This document shows, piece by piece, positions 50,017 to 57,890 of a DNA stretch of 59,056 nt. A model generated the notes under the pieces. It was given only the letters and a program-made list of their open reading frames with translations, did not search any database and was not told the DNA's origin. The position numbers and the translations under genes are program-made. Positions within the stretch are counted from its first letter, which is position 1; each line of letters opens with the position of its first letter. Source of the stretch: Nannocystaceae bacterium (lineage in GTDB: Bacteria; Myxococcota_A; Polyangia; Nannocystales; Nannocystaceae); NCBI GenBank assembly GCA_019694555.1, contig JAIBBS010000029.1, forward strand, positions 1-59,056. Reading direction: 5' to 3'.

Positions 50017-51086
50017 CGTGTTGCTCCCGTCGCATCGAGGTGAAGCGCCGCGCAACCGCACGGCCCGTGATCCGAAACGGCCCACACCAACACCGGGCCC
50101 TCGCAGCGACCTGCGACCAGGCGCAGCTGCGCGTCGACCATCAACATCGCACCGAGTCCCGCGCCCGCGTCGCCGAGACGATCGGCGGGGTGCTCGAGTC
50201 GCACGCGCTCCGGCAGCAGCTCGCGGTGACGCAGCTGCGCCACGCCCCACTGCTTGGCCTCGTGCGCCTCGCCGATGATGCCGGCCCACACCGTCGCGAA
50301 GCGGCCGGGCTCGCGCTCGGCTCGCAGCGCCTCGATCGCCTCGGACACGCCCTCGCCCTTGGCCGGCGCGCTGCCGAAGCGATGGCCGGGATCCTCGTGA
50401 CGCCCGATCGCCGAGACGACCACGCCGCCGCGGCGCTGCGGATCGGCCTCGAGCACCAGCATGCCGGCGGCCTCGCCGAGCACGCGACCATCGCAGGGCG
50501 CGCCCGCACCGACGGTGCGACCGTCGACGTCCTCACGGCCCACGCGTTCGGCTGCGGCGTAGCTGTCGACGCCGCCACACACGACGGTGGTGCCGGGCTC
50601 GCGCTGCAGCAGCTCGCGCGCGGCCGCCAGCGCCGCGAACACCGACGCGCGACCGCTGGCGAAGCTGCGCGAGCGTCCGGGATCGATCGCGATGCCGCTG
50701 GCATCGCCGATCGCGGTCCACAGCGCCGCGTCCGGCGGCAGCGTCACGCCCTCGCGCTTGTCCGGCAGCCCCAGCATCAGCGCCAGCGGACGCTGCGGCG
50801 GGCGCTCGAACAGCGCGTCGGCAAGCGCGAGCCCGGCCAACGCGGCCAGCCGCGCCGACCAGTCGCCCGGCGCCGCGGTCGGCCGCTGACGCACGTGCGC
50901 CACCGCCTCGGTCAGCACCGCATCGGGCACCAACGCCATCGTGACCGGCTCGCCCGCGGGCTGCCACGGCCCGGTGTGGAAGCGCGACAGCCCCGCGCGC
51001 AGCGACGCGTCGGTCTGCACCGCGCCGACCCCGATCGAGGTGATCGCGCCCACGCCGGTGATCCGCAGCGCGACCGGCCCGCTCAT
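50013..51086 (-). CDS. Ketosynthase/thiolase-fold protein, active-site Cys apparently lost
   Basis: 357 residues with the ketosynthase fold pattern (ITGVGAITSIGVGAVQTDAS, then TTVVCGGVDSYAAAERVG and GDAGAGLGAMLMVDAQL). At the position of the catalytic Cys in a typical CASG motif the sequence reads SFASG, so the nucleophile seems replaced by Phe and condensing activity is unlikely. Genes of this kind occur beside DUF2169 and PAAR in T6SS tip clusters, where an adaptor role is suspected. ATGA overlaps on both sides couple it to DUF2169 and PAAR. Confidence 0.85.
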   Translation of the reverse strand: MSGPVALRITGVGAITSIGVGAVQTDASLRAGLSRFHTGPWQPAGEPVTMALVPDAVLTEAVAHVRQRPTAAPGDWSARLAALAGLALADALFERPPQRPLALMLGLPDKREGVTLPPDAALWTAIGDASGIAIDPGRSRSFASGRASVFAALAAARELLQREPGTTVVCGGVDSYAAAERVGREDVDGRTVGAGAPCDGRVLGEAAGMLVLEADPQRRGGVVVSAIGRHEDPGHRFGSAPAKGEGVSEAIEALRAEREPGRFATVWAGIIGEAHEAKQWGVAQLRHRELLPERVRLEHPADRLGDAGAGLGAMLMVDAQLRLVAGRCEGPVLVWAVSDHGPCGCAALHLDATGATR

Positions 51087-52081
51087 GCCGCGACTCCGTC
51101 CATGCGCGCGAGCGCGACCCGCAGCTGTTCGATCGACAAAAGCTCGCGATCGCACGACAGCTTCGCGCGCCAGCTCATCGACACGCTGTCCTCGTCGGGC
51201 CACAGCGCCACCGTCTCGAGCTGGGTCGGCAGCTCGCGCGGCATGCCCGAGACCGTCGCGCCGACCTGCAACGCGCAGCGCGGCAGCGTGAACTCCAGCG
51301 GCCCGTTGCGCGAGGCCCCGAGGATGACGATCGGCTCGCCGCCCTGCAGGAAGCGATCGAACTGCAGCTCCGCCGGCGCGACGTTGAGGAAGCGCTTGTC
51401 GAAGTCGTCGGGCAGCAGCGGCGCGCGTCGGCGCTGCCACGCGGCGTCGTAGGTGCCGGCGAACTGCACCCGCGGGCGCCAGTTGGGTGCGATGGGACCG
51501 AAGCCGACCGTGCGCGGCCGCTCGCCGCCGCCCTCGAACGGCGCGCGCGGATCCTCGAGGTTGGGCACCGGCGCGCCGGGATGGCGATCGATGCCGACGC
51601 CGACGGGATTCCACGACGACAGCTCCGCCGCGGCCTTGTCGTGCGGCGCCGCGCGCCCGCCCAGCGCGCGCTCGTACACCAGCGGCAGCTCCACGAACGG
51701 TTGCGGCGACGACACGCGGTCCATCGCGCGGAACTCTCGATCGCCGACCACGACCACGCTCTTGCGCCGCTCCGCGACCGCGACCGACACCGCCACGCGC
51801 TCGCTCGGACGCCCGTGCTCGGCGTAGGCTTGGCCGTGCATCACGACGTCGGTGCCGGCCTTGCCGACGTGGTGCTCGCCGGCCTCGATCAGGCTCGAGC
51901 GCCCGGGCTCGCCCAGGTGCAGATCACCCTTGGCGATCGCCAGCTGCGACGGCGCCAGCGCCACCCGCGGTCGCACCACGAACGTGGCCTTGATGCACAG
52001 GTACAGCGCATCGACGCCGCGCTCGTCGGGGAACATCGAGGCCCCGACGGCGAAGGGTGTGTCGTTGACGAGCTGCAGCAT
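51083..52081 (-). CDS. DUF2169 T6SS effector-adaptor protein
   Basis: 332 residues. Begins LQLVNDTPFAVGASMFPDER with KATFVVRP soon after, the hallmark N-terminus of DUF2169. Later conserved pieces include LPLVYERALGG, NPVGVG and ASRNGPLEFTLPRC. DUF2169 proteins are linked genetically to PAAR/VgrG-dependent effectors and are thought to help load cargo. ATG 52081; overlaps the ketosynthase-like gene by ATGA. Confidence 0.92.
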   Translation of the reverse strand: MLQLVNDTPFAVGASMFPDERGVDALYLCIKATFVVRPRVALAPSQLAIAKGDLHLGEPGRSSLIEAGEHHVGKAGTDVVMHGQAYAEHGRPSERVAVSVAVAERRKSVVVVGDREFRAMDRVSSPQPFVELPLVYERALGGRAAPHDKAAAELSSWNPVGVGIDRHPGAPVPNLEDPRAPFEGGGERPRTVGFGPIAPNWRPRVQFAGTYDAAWQRRRAPLLPDDFDKRFLNVAPAELQFDRFLQGGEPIVILGASRNGPLEFTLPRCALQVGATVSGMPRELPTQLETVALWPDEDSVSMSWRAKLSCDRELLSIEQLRVALARMDGVAA

Positions 52082-52090
52082 GACGCGGTC

Positions 52091-53380
52091 TCAGTGCGCG
52101 GGCGCGTGCGCGGGCATGGCCGACAGCCGGGGCGGACGCTCGCCCGGCGCCGCGGGTCGCAGCGCGTCGAGCTGGGCCCACTGCACGCGCGTCCACGTGG
52201 ACGTGACGATCTGCGCCGCGCCGCCGGTGCGCATGGCCAGCTCGTCGGCGAGCCCGTGACGACGCCGCATCGGCGCGCGCGCGAGCCACTGTGGCAGCTG
52301 CTCGGGATCGAAGGGCTCGCCCTGCAGATAGCGACGCTTGGGCTCGAGCGTGCCGCGCAGCTCGAGCCAACGCTCGCGCAACAGCTCGGGCGCGGGCGTG
52401 GGCAGCAGCAGCTCGTCGCGGGGACAGTCCGCCGGTGACGCGACCCCCGGCGGCGGCGACGGATCGAGGCCGGTGATCGCCCGCAACGCGTCGGCGGCCA
52501 GACGCGCGTGCTCGCGGTGATCGAGCAGCGAGACCGCGAGCTCGGCCGCCGCGACCGTACCGATGGTCGCGAGCGCGTCGAACAGCGGCCGCGCCGCGCC
52601 GTGACGCTCGCGCAGCCGCGACTGGATCACCGGCAGCAGGCGCTCGCCGGCGCTCGCGGCCACCAGCGGCAGCAACACGTCGCTGCCGGGCACGTTGTCG
52701 CGGATGAGATCACCGGCCTTGGCGACGGCGCCCTCGAGCGCGCGCAGCAATGCCGCGCGCGTGGCCTCGACGCGCAGCTGCGGATCGGAGCGACGCAGGC
52801 CCCACTCGATGTACGGCTTGGTCCACTTGTCGCGCACGGTCGTGGCCAGTCGCAGCGACGCGAGCTGCACCGCCGGCGCGGCGCGATCGACCATGGCGTC
52901 GATGCCCGGTGGCAGCGGCCAGCGGCGGAACGCCAGCGCGTCCAGCACCGCCGCCTGCACCGCGGCGGGCAGCTGCGGCAGGAACTCGACCAGCACGCTG
53001 GGCCACTGCGCACCGGCGCTGGCCTCGAGCCCGCGGCGCAGCGCGGGCAGGCGCTCGGGCCCCGCTGCGAGCATGGCCGCGACGACGTGCTCGATGCCGG
53101 TGCGCCCCATCGACGCGAGCAGGTGGGCCGCGACCGCGGCCGGCCGCGCGCGACGACCCGCGAGCGCCGGCAGCAGCAGCTCGTCGACGGCGCGCTGGCC
53201 CCCGAGTCGCGTGCCGTCGATGCCGCCGCGAAGCCGGCCCTCGACCCAGTGCACCACGTCGCGCAGATCGTGGCGCGGCGAGTCCATCGCGTCTTGCCAC
53301 CGCGCCCACAGGAACACCGCCTCCGAGAAGCTCTCGGCCACGAGGTCCCACTGCAGCGGTGGTCGCGGACGCGGCGGCAT
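52091..53380 (-). CDS. HEAT-like repeat protein of T6SS clusters (TIGR02270-like)
   Basis: 429 residues, almost wholly alpha-helical: repeated helix pairs with LLASMGRTGIEHVVAAMLAA and ALRRGLEASAGAQWP, typical of HEAT-like solenoids. It resembles the uncharacterised TIGR02270 proteins found in T6SS tip operons. A protein-protein scaffold is likely. Starts at ATG 53380, 1 bp after DUF6484 ends; a longer frame from 53437 would overlap that gene. Confidence 0.78.
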   Translation of the reverse strand: MPPRPRPPLQWDLVAESFSEAVFLWARWQDAMDSPRHDLRDVVHWVEGRLRGGIDGTRLGGQRAVDELLLPALAGRRARPAAVAAHLLASMGRTGIEHVVAAMLAAGPERLPALRRGLEASAGAQWPSVLVEFLPQLPAAVQAAVLDALAFRRWPLPPGIDAMVDRAAPAVQLASLRLATTVRDKWTKPYIEWGLRRSDPQLRVEATRAALLRALEGAVAKAGDLIRDNVPGSDVLLPLVAASAGERLLPVIQSRLRERHGAARPLFDALATIGTVAAAELAVSLLDHREHARLAADALRAITGLDPSPPPGVASPADCPRDELLLPTPAPELLRERWLELRGTLEPKRRYLQGEPFDPEQLPQWLARAPMRRRHGLADELAMRTGGAAQIVTSTWTRVQWAQLDALRPAAPGERPPRLSAMPAHAPAH

Positions 53381-53381
53381 C

Positions 53382-53813
53382 TCAGTTGATCCGCACCTGC
53401 GCGCCCTTGATGCGATGGATGCCCTCGGCCTCGGCATCGATGCGCTCGCCGTGCAGCTCGATGCGACCGTCGGCGTGCAGCTCGACGCTGGCCTCGCCGC
53501 AGCGCAGCGACAACGTCTGCGAGGCCGCCAGCTCGACCACCGGCGGCGGTGCCACCGGCACCCGCGCGACGATGGCCGAGACGATCACCGGCGGCTGCTC
53601 GCAGCCGGGCTCGAGCAACACGACCACCGCGGTGCCGGCCGGCAGCGCCGGCGCGGCCGCACCCAGGGGCACCGCGACGCGGGCGGGCGAAGTCGCCCCG
53701 CCCGGGAACGCGACGTGGACGGTGCCGTCCTCGTCGATGCGATCGACGGTCGCGGTGGCCAACGAGACGCCGCCTGGCGGCAACGAGCCGGGAACGGTGG
53801 GCAGGACCCTCAT
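53382..53813 (-). CDS. DUF6484-like T6SS tip accessory protein
   Basis: 143 residues, beta-rich. The central GTAVVVLLEPGCEQPPVIV resembles the OB-fold part of VgrG/gp5, and the C-terminus has short strands (LRCGEASVELHADGRIELHG) like a needle fragment. This is the DUF6484 pattern seen next to VgrG, DUF2169 and PAAR. First gene of the five-gene minus-strand operon. TACCCT 9 nt before the ATG. Confidence 0.8.
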   Translation of the reverse strand: MRVLPTVPGSLPPGGVSLATATVDRIDEDGTVHVAFPGGATSPARVAVPLGAAAPALPAGTAVVVLLEPGCEQPPVIVSAIVARVPVAPPPVVELAASQTLSLRCGEASVELHADGRIELHGERIDAEAEGIHRIKGAQVRIN

Positions 53814-53822
53814 CGCATGAAC

Positions 53823-53828
53823 AGGGTA
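53823..53828 (-). promoter_or_regulatory. TANNNT promoter element, T6SS tip operon
   Basis: TACCCT on the minus strand, ending 9 nt before ATG 53813. Confidence 0.5.
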
Positions 53829-53946
53829 GTCGGTTCGCCACGGGGGCGGAAGCGGCCGCCGGCCGTTCGGCCTGGACGCGCGATCGTGGCGAGACGCAAC
53901 GCCGGCCCCGGTGCGACCGGAGCGCGCATCGATGCTGGCTGGGATC

Positions 53947-55677
53947 GTGACAGCGACCCCGAAACCGATCGACACTCGCGGACCGTCGTCGATGCAGGGA
54001 AGCGTTCCGCAACGGTTGCTGGAGTTCGCGCGCGCGCTCAACCGCGCGACCACGTTCGGCGAGGTGCTCGAGCTGTGCCGCAGCGAAGCCGAGCGCGAGC
54101 TGGGCTATCGCCACGCGTGGCTGGTCGTGCTCGACAGCCCCGAGGCGACGACCGTGCGGCTGATCGATGCCGACAGCGCACGCCGGGAGCAGCTCTTCGA
54201 GCACGCGGCGACGATCCCGATCGAGGGCGACGCGATGCTCGCGGAGATCTTCTCCAGCGCCGCGCCGGTGGTGGTCGAGGACGCGCGCGTCGACCCGCGC
54301 ACCAACAAGGAGTTGGTCGAGCGCCTGGGCAACCGCACGATCATCAACGTCCCGCTGGCGCTGCTCGACAAGCCCTTCGGCAGCCTCGGTGTCGGTAGCT
54401 TCGGCGACGAGGGCTGTCTGCCGCCGACGCCGGCGGCGCTCGAGTACCTCACCGGCATGGCCAACCAGGTCTCGGTCGCGGCGAGCCGGATCCGCTTCGT
54501 CGAGCAGTCGCGCGCCCAGGAGCGCAGCCAGCGGACACTCGAGGCCCGCATCGCGCAGATGCAGCGACTCGAGAGCGTCGGCGAGCTCGCCGGCGGCGTC
54601 GCGCACGACTTCAACAACCTGCTGACCGTGATCCTCTCCAGCGCGGGCATGGCCCGCAGCGCCGAGGATTCCGCGGAGCGGGACGAGAACCTCGCGGCCA
54701 TCATCGAGGCCGCCGAACGCGGGCAATCGCTCACGCGCCAGCTGCTCGCGATGAGCCGCTCGCAGACGCTCGAGCTCCGCGCGATCTCGCCGAGCACCCG
54801 CATCCAGGGCCTGCTGCCGCTGATGCGGCGGGTGTTCCCCGCGAACATCACCATCGACGTCATCCCGCACCACCCCGACGCCAACGTCGAGGCCGACCCC
54901 ACGCAGTTCGACCAGGTCATCATGAACCTGGCGATCAACGCCCGCGATGCCATGCCCATGGGCGGGCGTCTGACGCTCGAGCTCGAGCAGGTCGTGATCA
55001 ACGGCGCGTTCCGGGCCACGCACCCGTGGGCGGTGCCCGGCCGCTACGTGCTGATCTCCGCCACCGACGACGGCGTCGGCATGACGCCGGACGTGGTCGC
55101 GCGGGTGTTCGAGCCCACCTTCACGACCAAGTCGCCACGCCGCGGCACCGGCCTGGGCCTGTCGGTCGCCTACGGCATCGTGCGCCAGCACGGCGGGCTG
55201 CTGCACTGCTACAGCGAGCCCGGCGTCGGCACGACGTTCAAGATCTACTGGCCGGTGTCCGAGCGCAGCGCCGCCGACGTCGGCACCAAGCTCACCGGCC
55301 CCATCCGCGGCGGCGACGAGCACATCCTGGTGGCCGAGGACGACCCCGCGGTCGCGGCGGTGGTGCACCGCATCCTCGAGCGCGCGGGCTACCGCGTGTC
55401 GCTGGTCCACGACGGCGCGGCCGCCTGCGACGCGGTCGCACACGATCAGTTCGACCTCGTGTTGCTGGACGTGATCATGCCGGGCCCTTCGACCCAGGAG
55501 GTGCTCGCGCGCATCACCACCGCGCGCCCGGGCGTGCGCGTGATGCTGACCAGCGGCTACACCGCGGACACCAACGTCGCCGCGTTGCTGCGCGAGGGCG
55601 GGCTGCAGCTGCTCAACAAGCCCTACAGCCCCGACGAGCTGCTCCGCGCGGTGCGGCGGCGGCTCGATCAGCCGTAG
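53947..55677 (+). CDS. Hybrid histidine kinase (GAF-HisKA-HATPase-REC)
   Basis: 576 residues, soluble. GAF domain at about 18-180, H-box GGVAHDFNNLLTVI, N-box NLAINARDAMPMGG, DDGVGM and GTGLGLSVAYG, then a receiver domain at about 455-570 with Asp in LVLLDVIMPGP. The HDFNN-type core is common in hybrid kinases that pass phosphate through their own receiver. The GTG at 53947 is spanned by GCTGGGATCGTG, the same 12-mer found at the kinase-TPR start; ATG 53932 is an alternative. The 3' end overlaps the convergent mlaE-type gene by 10 bp. Confidence 0.9.
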   Translation: MTATPKPIDTRGPSSMQGSVPQRLLEFARALNRATTFGEVLELCRSEAERELGYRHAWLVVLDSPEATTVRLIDADSARREQLFEHAATIPIEGDAMLAEIFSSAAPVVVEDARVDPRTNKELVERLGNRTIINVPLALLDKPFGSLGVGSFGDEGCLPPTPAALEYLTGMANQVSVAASRIRFVEQSRAQERSQRTLEARIAQMQRLESVGELAGGVAHDFNNLLTVILSSAGMARSAEDSAERDENLAAIIEAAERGQSLTRQLLAMSRSQTLELRAISPSTRIQGLLPLMRRVFPANITIDVIPHHPDANVEADPTQFDQVIMNLAINARDAMPMGGRLTLELEQVVINGAFRATHPWAVPGRYVLISATDDGVGMTPDVVARVFEPTFTTKSPRRGTGLGLSVAYGIVRQHGGLLHCYSEPGVGTTFKIYWPVSERSAADVGTKLTGPIRGGDEHILVAEDDPAVAAVVHRILERAGYRVSLVHDGAAACDAVAHDQFDLVLLDVIMPGPSTQEVLARITTARPGVRVMLTSGYTADTNVAALLREGGLQLLNKPYSPDELLRAVRRRLDQP

Positions 55678-56402
55678 AGCGCCCAGCTCATCACGAGGTT
55701 GAGCACGATGCACACGACCGCGCCGTGCACGATCGCGCGGTTGGTCGCCACGCCGACACCCTCGGCGCCGTCGCGCTTGGCCGCGCGGTAGCCGTGGAAG
55801 CACGCGATCAGTGCCACGATCCAGCCGAACACCAGGCCCTTGAACACGCCCACGAGCAGGTCGGGCAGGTGCACGAACTGCTTGAGCTGGCTGAAGAAGG
55901 TGCCGCCGTCGAGGCCGAGCTGGTAGACCGCGCCGACGTAGCTCGCACCGATGCCGATGACGTCGGCGTAGCCGCACAACAGCGGCAACGCGATCGAGAC
56001 CGCCCACAGCCGCGGCGCGACCAGGAACCGCAGCGGGTCGATCGACATGACCTCGAGCGCCTCGACCTGCTCGCTGATCTTCATGTTCGCGAGCGCGGCG
56101 GCGAGGTTGGCTCCGATGCGGGCGCCGCAGACCACCGCGGCCATCACCGGGTACAGCTCGCGCACGCCACCGATGCCGGCGAACATGCCCAGGAAGTCCT
56201 GGCCGCCGAAGCGCTCGAAGGTGGCGTACGACTGCACCGACAGGTTGAGGCCGGCGAACACCGTCAGCATCGTCAGCAGCGCGACGCTGCCGACCGAGGC
56301 CTGGTAGGTGTGCTTGACCAGCTGCTGCAGCGGCGGCACGTGGGTGAACTGCGCGACCGCGGCGCGGTGGGCGAAGCGCAGGAACTCGAGCAGCACGCTC
56401 AC
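55668..56402 (-). CDS. MlaE-family permease, second copy
   Basis: 244 residues with about five or six transmembrane helices. MlaE family features include a GIGGVRELYPVMAAVVCGAR segment, ANMKISEQVEALEVMSIDPL (the ExxAL motif) and the family-typical APRLWAVS. It is divergent from its neighbour, so the two may form a heterodimeric permease. It starts at GTG 56402 overlapping the first permease's stop. It probably transports phospholipid with MlaF and MlaD encoded at 27-29 kb. Confidence 0.88.
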   Translation of the reverse strand: MSVLLEFLRFAHRAAVAQFTHVPPLQQLVKHTYQASVGSVALLTMLTVFAGLNLSVQSYATFERFGGQDFLGMFAGIGGVRELYPVMAAVVCGARIGANLAAALANMKISEQVEALEVMSIDPLRFLVAPRLWAVSIALPLLCGYADVIGIGASYVGAVYQLGLDGGTFFSQLKQFVHLPDLLVGVFKGLVFGWIVALIACFHGYRAAKRDGAEGVGVATNRAIVHGAVVCIVLNLVMSWALYG

Positions 56403-57178
56403 AGGCCCGCCCCCAGCAGCGCCATGCTGACGACGTAGTCGACCAGCAAGATGAGCACGATGGTCTGCGTGACGGTGTCGTTGGCGGCCTGACCGACCGC
56501 CTCGGCGCCGCCCTTGACCTTCATGCCGAGGTAGCCCGCGAGCAGGCCGACCGCGGTGCCGAACAGCACGCACTTGCCCAGGCCGACCCACAGATCCGCG
56601 GCGGTGACCTGGGCGGTGAGGTGTTCCATGAACGCGCCGTGATCGACGCCGCCCAGCGGCACCGCGAACAACCACCCGCTGGCGACGCCGAGCACGTTGG
56701 TGAGCACGTCGAGCAGCGGCGTCACGATCGCGCACGCGATCACGCCGGGGACCACGACGTAGCGCATGGGATCGACCGACATGACCGCGAGCGCGTCGAT
56801 CTGCCCGCGTACGCGCATGGTGCCGATGCGCGCCGCGATGGAAGAGCCCGCCTGCGCCGCGACCATGACCGAGGCCAGCGCGGGGCTGTACTCGCGGAAG
56901 ATCGCAGTGCCCAGCAGCGAGCTGAGCATGCGGTCGAGGCCGAACATGCGGAAGATCTCGAGGCCCTGCAGCGAGATCACGGCGCCGACCGGCGCGACCG
57001 CGAGCCCGACCGGGATGATGCAGCGGACCACGAGGATCCACATGATCCGCAGCGTCTCGCCGACGTAGCGCGGCGAGGTCAACGCCGTGCGCGTGACGTC
57101 GAAGAAGAACGCCGAGATCGCACCGACGGTGGCGAAGGGCTGCAGCACCCGCGCGAGCAGGCTCGCGGCGCCGCTCAT
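56399..57178 (-). CDS. MlaE-family permease, first copy
   Basis: 259 residues, about six transmembrane helices. MlaE family motifs are LGTAIFREYSPALASVMVAA, AARIGTMRVRGQIDALAVMS and SVDPMRYVVVPGV. Inner-membrane permease of an Mla-type lipid transporter; the ATPase is not encoded here. It overlaps the methyltransferase gene upstream (ATGA) and the second permease downstream (GTGA). Confidence 0.92.
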   Translation of the reverse strand: MSGAASLLARVLQPFATVGAISAFFFDVTRTALTSPRYVGETLRIMWILVVRCIIPVGLAVAPVGAVISLQGLEIFRMFGLDRMLSSLLGTAIFREYSPALASVMVAAQAGSSIAARIGTMRVRGQIDALAVMSVDPMRYVVVPGVIACAIVTPLLDVLTNVLGVASGWLFAVPLGGVDHGAFMEHLTAQVTAADLWVGLGKCVLFGTAVGLLAGYLGMKVKGGAEAVGQAANDTVTQTIVLILLVDYVVSMALLGAGL

Positions 57179-57744
57179 CCGAACAACCCCAGCTGCAGCG
57201 GCGCGTCGCCGTGCTCACCCGGGCGCCACGGCGGCGGCTGGTGCTCGCGCTCGAGCTGCAACAACCAGCGCTTGGTCGGAAGGCCGCCGCCGAAGCCGAC
57301 CAGCGCACCGGTGGCCCCGATCACGCGGTGGCACGGCAACAGCAGCGGCAGCGGGTTGCGACCGTTGGCGCGGCCGACCGCGCGCGCGCTGCCGGGCGAT
57401 CCCAGCGACGCCGCGAGCTCGGCGTAGGCGCGCGTCTGTCCGTACGGGATGCTCGCGAGCGTGCGCCAGACCTGCTGCTCGAACTCGGTGCCCAGCAACG
57501 CGAACGGCACGTCGAAGACGTCGCGACGGCCCTCGAGGTACTCGCGCATCTGCGTGCGCGCGCGGGTCTTTGCGCGCCGCTCGACCACCGGCGTGGCGCC
57601 GTGACGCTGTGCGAACGCGAGCAACGGTCCCGGCCGTGCGTGCAGCGAGACGAACACCAGGCGGTCGGCCTCGTCGACCGCGAGCAGCAACGGCAGCGCG
57701 CGGTGACGCAGGCGATCGACGCGCCATGTGGAGGCGGAGCCCAC
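57175..57744 (-). CDS. ogt: Methylated-DNA-[protein]-cysteine S-methyltransferase
   Basis: 189 residues. Repair of O6-alkylguanine by transfer to its own Cys: active site PCHRVIG, with TEFEQQVWRTLASIPYGQTR, YAELAASLGSPGSARAVGRA and GGGLPTKRWLLQLE. N-terminal ribonuclease-like domain at about 1-80. GTG 57744 is preferred over a longer frame because the family's N-terminal domain begins there. First gene of an unusual operon with two mlaE-type permeases. Confidence 0.93.
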   Translation of the reverse strand: MGSASTWRVDRLRHRALPLLLAVDEADRLVFVSLHARPGPLLAFAQRHGATPVVERRAKTRARTQMREYLEGRRDVFDVPFALLGTEFEQQVWRTLASIPYGQTRAYAELAASLGSPGSARAVGRANGRNPLPLLLPCHRVIGATGALVGFGGGLPTKRWLLQLEREHQPPPWRPGEHGDAPLQLGLFG

Positions 57745-57890
57745 CTTCGAGCCGTGGTTGTACCGGAGAACGGCCGCGCTCGGGAGCCGGAGCGGACCGT
57801 CGGCCGGCGCGCGTGGCCCGGCGGCGGACGACGGCACGGGCGCGTGCGCGCGCCGACGCGGCGCGGGTCAAAGCCGGGTCACGCGGGCCG

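Noticed and set aside
52627..56007. Long minus-strand open frame opposite the hybrid kinase
   Set aside because: Antisense to a gene with clear GAF, kinase and receiver motifs, and low-complexity in translation.
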